Positions 1-7,558 of a stretch of DNA of 64,000 nucleotides are shown here, one piece after another. The translations under genes were made by a program, and so were the position numbers. This DNA comes from Thalassovita taeanensis. GTDB lineage: Bacteria > Pseudomonadota > Alphaproteobacteria > Rhodobacterales > Rhodobacteraceae. The stretch lies in the NCBI RefSeq assembly GCF_900110775.1, contig NZ_FOEP01000003.1:310001-374000 (forward strand), given 5' to 3'. The notes under the pieces are model-generated. The model was not told the origin of the DNA. It worked only from the letters and a program-made list of their open reading frames with translations, and searched no databases. Position 1 is the first letter of the stretch; the number at the start of each line of letters is the position of its first letter.

Positions 1-225
1 AATTCGATCAAACGCGTGCCTGAGATCAAAAGCCAGCTTCGGTCCTGACACATCGAGAACCAGACTGCGGTCATCTTTCCTGATCGTCCATTGCGCGGGG
101 GTTGGCAGGTCGACGACCAGCCGGGTGAATTCGACATGCTCGCCGGATCGCACTTCGGCTGTAGCAGCAAGAGCTCCGCGCGCACAGATGAGCAACAATA
201 GGGCGCAGAAGATTAGGCGCTTCAT
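1..225 (-). CDS. secreted protein, N-terminal part (runs off left edge)
   Basis: The minus strand is open from an ATG at 225 to the window edge, giving 75 codons. The product begins with a clear Sec signal peptide: MKRLIF, a Leu/Ile-rich core, then ARGALAA as a likely cleavage site near residue 20. A mixed beta-like stretch follows (EFTRLVVDLP, SLVLDVSG). This pattern resembles the short AMIN-type beta domain of envelope proteins, but that is a guess from about 50 residues. Its ATG overlaps the motA stop (ATGA at 222-225), so it is probably translated with motA and belongs to the flagellar motor operon. The function cannot be read from this fragment. Confidence 0.75.
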   Translation of the reverse strand, partial: MKRLIFCALLLLICARGALAATAEVRSGEHVEFTRLVVDLPTPAQWTIRKDDRSLVLDVSGPKLAFDLRHAFDRI

Positions 226-1091
226 GCCGCTTCCTGTTTCGTCGCTTTCAAGGCGTCTTCCAATTCGGAAAAGCTGGGCCGATGGTGCGAGGGCGTGTTT
301 TGTCGCCCAACTTCGATGCACATGTTTGTCGGGTGAGCATAGAGGTTTGCCACAAGCACTTCGCGGATCAATTGATAGAAGTGCCCATCTTCCTCAACCA
401 CTGCTTTCACCTTTGTGGCAAATGGCGCGACCAATCCATAGGCAAGAAAAACACCAAGAAACGTGCCGACAAGCGCGCCGCCGATCATCTTTCCCAAGAT
501 CTCTGGCGGTTGATCGATGGACCCCATCGTTTTGATTACGCCCAGAACCGCGGCGACAATGCCAAGCGCGGGAAGGCCATCTGCAACTGTTTGCAAGGCA
601 TGGCTGGAGTGCAGGGCGTGGTGCAGGTTCGCCTCGATACGCTTTTCCAAAACCTCTTCGACCTGATGGGGGTCGTCGTAGTTCATCGAGGCCGCGCGCA
701 TTGTGTCGCAAATCAGGTTTACGGCTTCTTTGTCAGTCAGGATTTTGGGGTATTTGGAGAAAATAGATGAGTCCTGAGGCGTTTCAATATGCTCTTCCAC
801 AGCCACAGGGTTGGCACGCGCCAGGCGGATGAGTTCGAACAGAAGGCACAGCAAATCGCGATAGTCACCAGGTTTCCATTTCGGGCCCTTGAACACCTTC
901 CCGATGTCTTTCGTTGTATGTTTTATAGCACGCAGATCATTGCTGATCAGAAAGGCTCCGACAGCTGCGCCGCCAATCATCATCATCTCGAAAGGCAGTG
1001 ACTTCATGATGATGCCCAGCTTTCCGCCGGCTGCCAGATATCCACCAAAAACCATCACAAAGATGACGACAATTCCGATCAGTCCGAACAT
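222..1091 (-). CDS. motA: flagellar motor stator protein MotA
   Basis: MotA is the proton-channel stator subunit that turns the flagellar rotor together with MotB. The 289-residue product has the usual length and layout: two N-terminal membrane helices (about residues 2-20 and 33-50), a charged cytoplasmic domain (EEHIETP, YDDPHQVEEVLE) and two more helices around residues 170-225 (GLPALGIVAAVLGVI; GKMIGGALVGTFLGVFLAYG). The proline-bearing stretch before helix 3 and the MIGGALVGTFLG segment are typical of MotA. It lies downstream of the MotE-like gene and fliL on the same strand, with a 69-base gap before it. No motB is visible in the window; it may lie elsewhere or beyond the left edge. Confidence 0.96.
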   Translation of the reverse strand: MFGLIGIVVIFVMVFGGYLAAGGKLGIIMKSLPFEMMMIGGAAVGAFLISNDLRAIKHTTKDIGKVFKGPKWKPGDYRDLLCLLFELIRLARANPVAVEEHIETPQDSSIFSKYPKILTDKEAVNLICDTMRAASMNYDDPHQVEEVLEKRIEANLHHALHSSHALQTVADGLPALGIVAAVLGVIKTMGSIDQPPEILGKMIGGALVGTFLGVFLAYGLVAPFATKVKAVVEEDGHFYQLIREVLVANLYAHPTNMCIEVGRQNTPSHHRPSFSELEDALKATKQEAA

Positions 1092-1160
1092 GATATCTGC
1101 TCCAGAAAACTCTTTCGGTCATATTGGCCGCGAAGGGTTAAGAAACCGTCGAGCGTCGCG

Positions 1161-1757
1161 CTATTCTTTGGGCACGTTCGCGTTTCTGCCCGCCAACACC
1201 ACAGAAATTGTATAGGCGCTTTGTGGGCTGAGCCCGGCCATGACGCCCGCTGCGGCCTCTGGTGCCATGCGCGCCAGAAAACCTGCAGCAAAATCTGGGT
1301 CCATTTCCTCAAACAATGCCGCAGCATCCTTGGGCTTCATTGTCTCGTAGACGGCCACCAGACGCGTGATGTCGCCCTCGGCGGCCTGATCCGCCAAAGC
1401 CAATGTTGCCCTTAGATTTTCCTCGGCCTGCTGCAACGCTGACATGCGGGTTTCGATTTCACGATCTGCAATTGCCAAGGCTTGCATCCGGTCGCGCATC
1501 TGGGTTTCTTGTCTATCTAGGCGTATCTTACGCACCTGAAATGCCTCGATCATCGCGCGATAATCTTCTGGTGTTTCACATGTTTCCTGCACGACAGGCG
1601 CAGCGGTGGGCGTATGTGGCGCGGGATCAGCCTTTGCCAGTGCTTGTCCGGCCCCCATCCCAAGCCGGATCAGGGCGGACCCCAGCAGCAGGCAAGCGAT
1701 GAGGGACAAGGCGCCCTTTCCGGGGCGTCTTGAGCGTGTTTTGAGTCTTTTACTCAT
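1161..1757 (-). CDS. MotE-like flagellar periplasmic protein (MgtE N-terminal-like domain)
   Basis: This 198-residue protein has a basic N-terminus, one membrane helix (about residues 17-38), a Pro/Ala linker, a long coiled coil (about 65-125) and a C-terminal helical domain (LVAVYETMKPKDAAALFEEMDP) of the MgtE-N/MotE type. MotE proteins act as periplasmic chaperones for motor components in alphaproteobacteria. The position between fliL and motA fits that role. The start overlaps the stop of the upstream 116-residue gene (ATGA at 1754-1757), which indicates translational coupling. The family assignment rests on the helix order and the KPKDAAALFEEM motif; the exact motor role is inferred. Confidence 0.8.
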   Translation of the reverse strand: MSKRLKTRSRRPGKGALSLIACLLLGSALIRLGMGAGQALAKADPAPHTPTAAPVVQETCETPEDYRAMIEAFQVRKIRLDRQETQMRDRMQALAIADREIETRMSALQQAEENLRATLALADQAAEGDITRLVAVYETMKPKDAAALFEEMDPDFAAGFLARMAPEAAAGVMAGLSPQSAYTISVVLAGRNANVPKE

Positions 1758-2104
1758 TGGCGTGGCCCGGCGTGGCGCACGAACATTGGCTCCGGGTGTG
1801 ATGTCGGCTCAGGCGCCGCGTCGGGAAGGTCGTGCATAGAGGCAACCAATAGCTCCAGTCTCTTTGCGACATTCTCTGCCCGATCGGTCAGCCCATCCAG
1901 CGAACTGGTCGATGCGGAGGCGGTTTGTTGCGCGGCACTCAACGTGCGCGTCAAATCATCCACCTGCGACGAGAGAACAGCCACGGCTCCGCCAACCCCA
2001 TTCTCAAGGTCGTTGAACCGGCTCAAACGCCGCGCAAGTATGTAGCAATAAAGCCCAGCCCCTAGGGCGCCGGCCACCAATAATATGTCTGCGATCATAT
2101 CCAT
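1754..2104 (-). CDS. small flagellar-operon membrane protein
   Basis: This 116-residue protein has one N-terminal membrane helix (about residues 4-24), then a mostly helical region with the look of a coiled coil (SSQVDDLTRTLSAAQQTASAS...LDGLTDRAENVAKRLELL) and a proline-rich tail. It sits between fliL and the MotE-like gene on one strand, 12 bases after fliL, and its stop overlaps the next start. It therefore belongs to the motor operon. I do not recognise a named family with certainty; single-helix proteins of this kind are common beside fliL in this order. Confidence 0.75.
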   Translation of the reverse strand: MDMIADILLVAGALGAGLYCYILARRLSRFNDLENGVGGAVAVLSSQVDDLTRTLSAAQQTASASTSSLDGLTDRAENVAKRLELLVASMHDLPDAAPEPTSHPEPMFVRHAGPRQ

Positions 2105-2116
2105 CTCAGATCTCTC

Positions 2117-2689
2117 CTAGTTCAATACGAATTCCATGATCAGAAGATCGTTCACGCGTCCCGGTCCGGTAACAATCTGAACTCTGCGCAACATCTGGGC
2201 CCGCAAGCGCACCAGAATTGTCGGCTCTTGCAGATCTGCCACCTCAATCGCGCGCAGATAGCTGTTCAGCACGTCCACCACCCTTGGCATCAGGGTCTGA
2301 ACTTCGGCGCGGTACTTCTTCGGGGTTTCCAATTGCGCCCGGAACCGCAGGTAGTGCGCGGCAGAGCGGGGACCAAGCGAGATCACCAACGGGTCAACCG
2401 GAACGAAGGCCAAATCACCCACGGCCGTAGTGGAGCTGCCGTCGCCGTGATCGGTTGCCGTGCCATCATCATGCGGATCAGACGCGGCCCCAGAATGATC
2501 GGGTGCCTCATGATCGGTTTCTTCACCATGAGGTGCCTCGGCCTGCGATTCCCCGATTCCCAGCAAACCCGATGTTGCCGCGTAATACCCGCCGCCGCCG
2601 CCAACAAGTGCCAGCACCAGCCCAATGAAAATAGGCGTTTTTGACGTTTTCTTCGGCGCTTGGGCCTGGGTCGCTTCTGCTACAGCCAT
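2117..2689 (-). CDS. fliL: flagellar basal body-associated protein FliL
   Basis: FliL is a single-pass inner-membrane protein that surrounds the stator and supports torque generation. The 190-residue product has a Lys-rich N-terminus, a membrane helix (about residues 19-42, IFIGLVLALVGGGGGYYAAT), an Asp/Glu/His-rich linker of about 50 residues (HGEETDHEAPDH...), and a C-terminal stomatin-like FliL domain (LVISLGPRSAAHYLRFRAQLE; ending LLIMEFVLN). The last motif is characteristic of FliL C-termini. It is the first gene of the minus-strand motor operon and diverges from fliF across 2690-2813. The His/Asp-rich linker is longer and more acidic than usual. Confidence 0.93.
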   Translation of the reverse strand: MAVAEATQAQAPKKTSKTPIFIGLVLALVGGGGGYYAATSGLLGIGESQAEAPHGEETDHEAPDHSGAASDPHDDGTATDHGDGSSTTAVGDLAFVPVDPLVISLGPRSAAHYLRFRAQLETPKKYRAEVQTLMPRVVDVLNSYLRAIEVADLQEPTILVRLRAQMLRRVQIVTGPGRVNDLLIMEFVLN

Positions 2690-2736
2690 AGGATGTTCCC
2701 GAACTTTTTGACAAAACGTCTATAACCCGGCAGGAG

Positions 2737-2751
2737 CTAACCGATTGTTAA
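2737..2751. promoter_or_regulatory. candidate CtrA-type binding site between fliL and fliF
   Basis: The bases read CTAA-N7-TTAA, one mismatch from the alphaproteobacterial CtrA full-site consensus TTAA-N7-TTAA. The site lies in the 124-base divergent gap between fliL and fliF, 63 bases before the fliF start. CtrA drives flagellar genes in several Rhodobacterales. The link is inferred from motif and position only. Confidence 0.4.
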
Positions 2752-2813
2752 GGCTCATCAAGGAAACATGCTTTCGACGCCGGGCAGAAAGTCCGGTCTG
2801 ACGGAGGCTTAAC

Positions 2814-4433
2814 GTGAAGCAGATCGTGCAACTCTGGTCCGCTTTGGACCCGCGCAAACGTGTTTTTGTCATATTGGCGACGGTGGCCGTTTTTGCGGCG
2901 GTTCTGGCGCTTTCAAGACAGGCCGCCACACCAAGTATGAGCCTGCTCTATGCTGGACTGGAAAGTGGCGCGGCGGGTGATGTGGTCCAGTCACTGGAGC
3001 AGCGCGGTGTCCGGTACAGCATCCGCGGCGGGTCGATTTTCGTCGAGTCCGCACAACGGGATGAGTTGCGCATGACACTGGCAAGCGAAGGGCTGCCAAC
3101 CAACGGAAACAGTGGATATGAATTGCTCGACAACCTCTCTGGGTTTGGCACGACGTCGCAGATGTTTGATGCGGCTTATTGGCGGGCAAAAGAGGGCGAG
3201 CTTGCCCGTACGATTGTCGCTAGCCCGCATATAACGCAGGCGCGCGTGCACATCGCCAACTCTGGCTCGAACCCATTTCAGCGTGAGGTGCGACCGACGG
3301 CATCAGTCTCTGTCACCACCGTTGGGGGGGGGCTGTCGCCCAACCAGGCCCGCGCCCTGCGGTTTTTGATCGCTTCGGCGGTAACGGGCCTGCGACCAAA
3401 CGATGTTGCCGTTATTGACGGGTCGGGTGGGTTGATCAGCGCCGATGAGGTCGCTTCCCCCGCCACAGGAGAGGATCGGAACGATACTTTGCGGGACCGT
3501 GTCCAGCGCATCCTGGAAGCACGTGTGGGCCGTGGAAATGCTGTCGTCGAGCTGAGCGTCGAGACGGTGACGGAAAGCGAATCGATTGTTGAGCGGCGTT
3601 TTGACCCGACAGGGCGCGTGGTGGTCAGTTCCGACACTGAAGAAAGTACAAACAATTCGAAGAATGGTGCGGGAGGTGACGTCACTGTTGCCTCGAACAT
3701 CCCGGCCGGGGATGCCGCAGGCAACGAAAGTGCAAGCGCGCAAAACAGTCAAAGCCGTGAGCGCGTTAACTATGAGGTCTCTGAAACGCAAAGAGAGGTT
3801 GTGCGTGCGCCCGGTGCAGTCAAGCGCGTGACGGTCGCGGTGTTGGTGAACGGGGTTCTCACCACCACGGAAGACGGAGCGCAATCACTTCAGCCGCGCC
3901 CGTCCGAAGAGCTTGAGGCTTTGCGTGAACTGGTGGCCTCAACTGTTGGCTTCGACGAAGACCGTGGCGATGTCATCACCCTCAAATCCATGTCTTTCGA
4001 GCCAATTTTGCCACAGGGCACTGAAGCCTCCTCGAGCATGTTAACCATGCCCGCGCTGGATCTGATGTCGATTATTCAGATGGCGGTGTTGGCGCTTGTT
4101 GCGTTGATCCTTGGCCTGTTTGTAATACGCCCGCTTCTGTCCAAACAGCCCGCAGTGATGGAATTGCCCTCTCCGCAGGGTACGGGGGAGAAGGCACGAC
4201 GCGAATCTGATGTTCCCCTGACGGCTCTGACAGGTGAAATCGCCGATAACGACGTCGATTTGCCCGATCTCTCGGTGATTTCGCAAAACACTGACAATGC
4301 TGAACTACCGGCCCATCTCGGCCAGAAAAACGGTGACCCGGTGGAGCGGCTCAGAGGTTTGATCAGCGATCGCAAAGAGGAAACGGTCGAAATACTGCGA
4401 AGCTGGTTGGAAGATCGGGAGGAAAATGCCTGA
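2814..4433 (+). CDS. fliF: flagellar MS-ring protein FliF
   Basis: FliF forms the membrane/supramembrane ring on which the rotor and export gate assemble. The 539-residue product matches the family: an N-terminal membrane helix (about residues 18-38), the YscJ/FliF ring-building motifs (LLYAGLESGAAGDVV, SIFVESAQRDELRM), an Asn/Ser-rich periplasmic loop around 270-310, a second helix near 415-440 (IQMAVLALVALILGLFVIRPLL), and an acidic C-terminal tail that binds FliG. The start is a GTG preceded by GGAGG at a suitable distance. It is divergent from fliL and its stop overlaps the fliH start by one base (TGATG at 4431-4435). Confidence 0.96.
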   Translation: MKQIVQLWSALDPRKRVFVILATVAVFAAVLALSRQAATPSMSLLYAGLESGAAGDVVQSLEQRGVRYSIRGGSIFVESAQRDELRMTLASEGLPTNGNSGYELLDNLSGFGTTSQMFDAAYWRAKEGELARTIVASPHITQARVHIANSGSNPFQREVRPTASVSVTTVGGGLSPNQARALRFLIASAVTGLRPNDVAVIDGSGGLISADEVASPATGEDRNDTLRDRVQRILEARVGRGNAVVELSVETVTESESIVERRFDPTGRVVVSSDTEESTNNSKNGAGGDVTVASNIPAGDAAGNESASAQNSQSRERVNYEVSETQREVVRAPGAVKRVTVAVLVNGVLTTTEDGAQSLQPRPSEELEALRELVASTVGFDEDRGDVITLKSMSFEPILPQGTEASSSMLTMPALDLMSIIQMAVLALVALILGLFVIRPLLSKQPAVMELPSPQGTGEKARRESDVPLTALTGEIADNDVDLPDLSVISQNTDNAELPAHLGQKNGDPVERLRGLISDRKEETVEILRSWLEDREENA

Positions 4434-5029
4434 TGTCGATTGCCCATCTATTGCATGATTTCGGTCAATACCATGGCTCCAAAGCCGGGGCCGTGATGTC
4501 GGATGCGACGCTGGAGGAGCATCAGCTGGAAGCCTTCGAGCAAGGATACAAAGCTGGTTGGGACGATGCCGCCAAAGCACATGCGGAAGACCAGCAGAAT
4601 GTCACAAGTGAGTTTGCAAAAAGCCTGCAGGACATTTCGTTCACGTACCACGAGGCGTATGGCCATATCATGCGGGGATTACAGCCGCTTATGGCGCAAA
4701 TATCGGAAAAGCTGCTTCCAGATATCGCGCGCAAATCTCTTGCCCTTCATATCACCGAGCAAATGACAGAGATGGCGCGCGGGCACAGCTCCTCGGGGAT
4801 GATCCTTTGTATTGCGCCCTCTAATCGCGCTGTCCTTGAAGATATGCTGGTTAAGAAATTCACGACCCCATTCACAATTGAGGAAAACGACGCACTTGCG
4901 GGCGGCCAAATTGAGCTGAAGTTCGGACAGGCTGAGCGCAGAGTCGATCTTGATGAGGTGCTCGCAGGCATTTCGCAGGCCTTCGATGGGTTTTTTGATG
5001 ACCTCCAAAAGGATACGGCACATGGGTAA
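4433..5029 (+). CDS. FliH-like flagellar export ATPase regulator
   Basis: This 198-residue protein is charged and lacks membrane helices. It has an N-terminal region with EAFEQGYKAGWDDA, a motif typical of FliH (regular GxxxG-like spacing), then an elongated helical region and a C-terminal part ending VDLDEVLAGISQAFDGFFDDL. FliH holds the export ATPase FliI at the C-ring through FliN. It lies directly between fliF and fliN with overlaps on both sides (TGATG upstream; the fliN start lies 8 bases inside the 3' end), as expected of an operon. The sequence is divergent, so the family is assigned on motif and position together. Confidence 0.8.
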   Translation: MSIAHLLHDFGQYHGSKAGAVMSDATLEEHQLEAFEQGYKAGWDDAAKAHAEDQQNVTSEFAKSLQDISFTYHEAYGHIMRGLQPLMAQISEKLLPDIARKSLALHITEQMTEMARGHSSSGMILCIAPSNRAVLEDMLVKKFTTPFTIEENDALAGGQIELKFGQAERRVDLDEVLAGISQAFDGFFDDLQKDTAHG

Positions 5030-5321
5030 AACAGATGCACCAAATTCGACAGCGCAGGCTGGGTCCAACAATCCTTTCGCAGCGGTTCCGATTGAAATCA
5101 CGGTCTCGGTCGGAAGAGCGCGCCCCTTGGTTCGCGAGCTTCTGAAGCTGACCGAAAATGCCATCCTTCCGCTGGACAGCCGGGTGGATGACTTGGTGGA
5201 GTTGTTCGTCGGGGACCGCCTGATCGCTCGGGGTGAACTGGAAGAACTGGATGGCGATCAACGCGGCCAACTTGCGGTGCGTCTGACAGAGATTGCAAAC
5301 CTCTCGGATGGTCTTGGATGA
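5022..5321 (+). CDS. fliN: flagellar motor switch protein FliN
   Basis: FliN forms the lower part of the flagellar C-ring. The 99-residue product has a short variable N-terminus (MGKTDAPNS...) and then the SpoA/surface-presentation fold: VPIEITVSVGRARPLVRELLKLTENAILPLD and LVELFVGDRLIARGEL, ending VRLTEI. It is at the short end of the family, containing little beyond the SpoA domain. The ATG at 5022 lies inside the end of the FliH-like gene and makes the normal-length protein; a longer reading frame upstream would carry an unrelated Arg-rich leader. It shares ATGA with fliP at its 3' end. Confidence 0.93.
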   Translation: MGKTDAPNSTAQAGSNNPFAAVPIEITVSVGRARPLVRELLKLTENAILPLDSRVDDLVELFVGDRLIARGELEELDGDQRGQLAVRLTEIANLSDGLG

Positions 5322-6055
5322 ACCGCAGCCATATTTCTGCTCTGGCTATCGCGACCGCGCTTTCGTTTCTGCCCGAGTTTGCTGCCGCGCAGGAGTTTTC
5401 GGTCTCGCTGGGGGACGGCGGCTCTCTGACCGCGCGCAGTCTGCAGTTGATCACGCTCGTCACTCTGCTCAGCATCGCCCCCGGCATTGCAATCATGGTG
5501 ACTTGTTTTCCGTTTATTGTGACTGTGCTGTCGATTCTGCGGCAAGCCATTGGTCTGCAGCAATCTCCTCCGAATATGCTGATCGTAAGCCTCGCGTTGT
5601 TCCTTACCTATTTTGTTATGGATCCGGTGTTTACGGCTGCCTGGACCAACGGCATATCTCCGCTTCTTGCTGAAACAATCGACGCTGAGACCGCATTTTT
5701 CGAAACATTGGAGCCGTTTCGTATCTTTATGTCAGCGCGGGTGGATGTGGACACATTTGAGGCGATGGCAGCCTTGCGGCCAAACGCAGACGCAATTCAA
5801 ATGAACGCGGATGCTCCGCTTTCGGTATTGATCCCAAGTTTCCTGTTGTCCGAGGTTTCTCGGGCATTTCAAATCGGGTTTCTTGTCTTTTTACCCTTTT
5901 TGATCATCGACTTGGTCGTGGCGGCGATTTTGATGTCGATGGGTATGATGATGGTCCCACCCGCGATTGTATCGCTGCCGTTCAAGTTGGCCTTTTTTGT
6001 TATCGCGGACGGCTGGAGTTTAATCGCGGGGGCATTGGTCCGCGGGTATTTCTAG
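5318..6055 (+). CDS. fliP: flagellar export gate protein FliP
   Basis: FliP is the core of the type III flagellar export gate. The 245-residue product has a signal-like N-terminus (MNRSHISALAIATALSFLP...AAAQEF), the family signature MVTCFPFIVTVLSILRQAIG followed by QQSPPNMLIVSLALFLT, a periplasmic middle, and two C-terminal helices (FQIGFLVFLPFLIIDLVV; SMGMMMVPPAIVSLPFKLAFFV). It is the last gene of the operon. In most bacteria fliQ and fliR follow fliP; here the next gene is engB on the opposite strand, so those partners must lie elsewhere. Confidence 0.97.
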   Translation: MNRSHISALAIATALSFLPEFAAAQEFSVSLGDGGSLTARSLQLITLVTLLSIAPGIAIMVTCFPFIVTVLSILRQAIGLQQSPPNMLIVSLALFLTYFVMDPVFTAAWTNGISPLLAETIDAETAFFETLEPFRIFMSARVDVDTFEAMAALRPNADAIQMNADAPLSVLIPSFLLSEVSRAFQIGFLVFLPFLIIDLVVAAILMSMGMMMVPPAIVSLPFKLAFFVIADGWSLIAGALVRGYF

Positions 6056-6158
6056 GCCCCGCACAAGCATAGGGTTTGGCGGGCGTATCGCTCCGCTGTG
6101 CTGGGTGGGCACATGATGCCCCCCGGTGAGGGGAGGAACGTCTGAGCCGAACCGCAGG

Positions 6159-6809
6159 CTAAATCAGCGTGGCAATCGTGGCGCGCAGGGTGGCGATGCC
6201 TTCGGCTTTTTCGCTGGAGGTCAGAATGATCTCGGGGAAGGCTGCCGGGTGTTTGGCCAGCGCACCGCGCACTTGGGCCAGTACCGCATCACGGTCGGCG
6301 CCCTTCACCTTGTCGGCCTTGGTCAGAACACATTGAAAGGTAACGGCGGCGCTGTCGAGCAGGCTGAGGATTTCCTCGTCCACGGCCTTGATCCCGTGCC
6401 GGGCGTCAACCAAGACGAAGGCCCGGCGCAGGTTCTGCCGCCCCGACAGGTATTGCTTCAGAAGTTTCTGCCACTTTTCGACCACGGCCAGCGGCGCATT
6501 GGCATAGCCATAGCCGGGAAGGTCGACCAGATAATGGCTGTCTGCCAGCGTAAAAAAGTTGATCTCTTGTGTACGGCCCGGCGTGTTCGACGCCCGCGCC
6601 AGCCCCTTGCGCCCAGTCAGCGCATTGATCAGGCTGGATTTTCCGACATTTGAGCGCCCGGCGAAGCAGACCTCGATCCGGTCAGACGGCGGCAGGCCGG
6701 ACATGGCCACCACCCCTTTGAGGAAATCAGTCTGGCCCGCAAACAGAAGGCGGCCTTTTTCGCGGGTGAACGCATCAGGTTCTTCGGTCAGTGGAAAGGG
6801 TAGTTGCAT
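6159..6809 (-). CDS. engB: ribosome biogenesis GTP-binding protein EngB/YsxC
   Basis: EngB is a small TrmE-Era-like GTPase needed for large-subunit assembly. The 216-residue product has G1 GRSNVGKSSLINAL (about residues 51-64), the switch region SNTPGRTQEINFF, G3 DLPGYG, and G4 TKADK. Length is normal. It shares one base with the MOSC gene stop (TAATG at 6807-6811) and follows yidC and MOSC on the same strand, the order seen in many Rhodobacterales. Its 3' side faces fliP across about 100 bases. Confidence 0.96.
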   Translation of the reverse strand: MQLPFPLTEEPDAFTREKGRLLFAGQTDFLKGVVAMSGLPPSDRIEVCFAGRSNVGKSSLINALTGRKGLARASNTPGRTQEINFFTLADSHYLVDLPGYGYANAPLAVVEKWQKLLKQYLSGRQNLRRAFVLVDARHGIKAVDEEILSLLDSAAVTFQCVLTKADKVKGADRDAVLAQVRGALAKHPAAFPEIILTSSEKAEGIATLRATIATLI

Positions 6810-7558
6810 TACAATATCTCCACCCGGTCGCCTGTGGCGATGGGGCCTTCTTTTGTGACCAGAGCATAAACGCCGAAATCCTGATGGCCATAGGCCTTGT
6901 TCAGCGTGCCCAATGTATCCGCATCTTCGCGCCCGGTCTTGGGGTTGGCGCGCGTTGCTCCGCAGCGGGTGATCCGCTGCACAATGTTCAGTTCGGCCGC
7001 GCCAATACGGACGCGCCTGCCGATCAGGTCGAATTCCTCAAACGGCGCCCAGCCATCGATCCATAGGTTCCCGCGCCAGCGGTGGATCGACAGATCGCGC
7101 CCCATCCGTTGTGACAGTGCCCGATTTGACGCGAGCCCTAGCAGTGCGATGAACGGCTCGGGCATGTCAGTCATGGCCTGTTCCGGCACCGAAACCACAT
7201 GCGACGGCGCGGGGCGCGTCTTGGGCCAAAGCGATGCCAGCCACGCCAGCAATTCAGCCTCATCGCGCGCAGGGTCCACGGTGATCGTGGCCGCGCGCGG
7301 ATGCGTCAGGGTCAAAACGCCCTTCGCTTCGTCTAAACGTGTCTGCACAGCCATAAGGTCGGGGCCAGCGACGCCGCGCAGGAAATTCATCTTGGCATGC
7401 CAAGCCTCTGGTTGCCCCGAGAATTTCGCTGCGGCATGGGCCACAGCCCAGTGCCGATCAAAGGGCAAAGCGCGCCCCTTTGTCAGGGACGCGCCGCTAA
7501 TTTCTTCGTACCCGATCGCCTTGACCGGGTGCCGAAGGATATGGGTAAGCCGTGTCAT
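6809..7558 (-). CDS. MOSC domain-containing protein
   Basis: This 249-residue protein has an N-terminal beta-barrel (LTHILRHPVKAIGYEEISGASLTKGRALPFDRHWAV, the MOSC N-terminal HPVK/GR..PFDR motif) and a C-terminal MOSC domain with CGATRANPKTGREDADTL. MOSC proteins are molybdenum-cofactor or sulfur-carrier domains; the conserved Cys in RCGATRANP is the predicted sulfur ligand. The substrate is unknown. It sits between yidC (ATGA overlap at 7555-7558) and engB (one-base overlap), so it is co-translated with both. Confidence 0.9.
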   Translation of the reverse strand: MTRLTHILRHPVKAIGYEEISGASLTKGRALPFDRHWAVAHAAAKFSGQPEAWHAKMNFLRGVAGPDLMAVQTRLDEAKGVLTLTHPRAATITVDPARDEAELLAWLASLWPKTRPAPSHVVSVPEQAMTDMPEPFIALLGLASNRALSQRMGRDLSIHRWRGNLWIDGWAPFEEFDLIGRRVRIGAAELNIVQRITRCGATRANPKTGREDADTLGTLNKAYGHQDFGVYALVTKEGPIATGDRVEIL

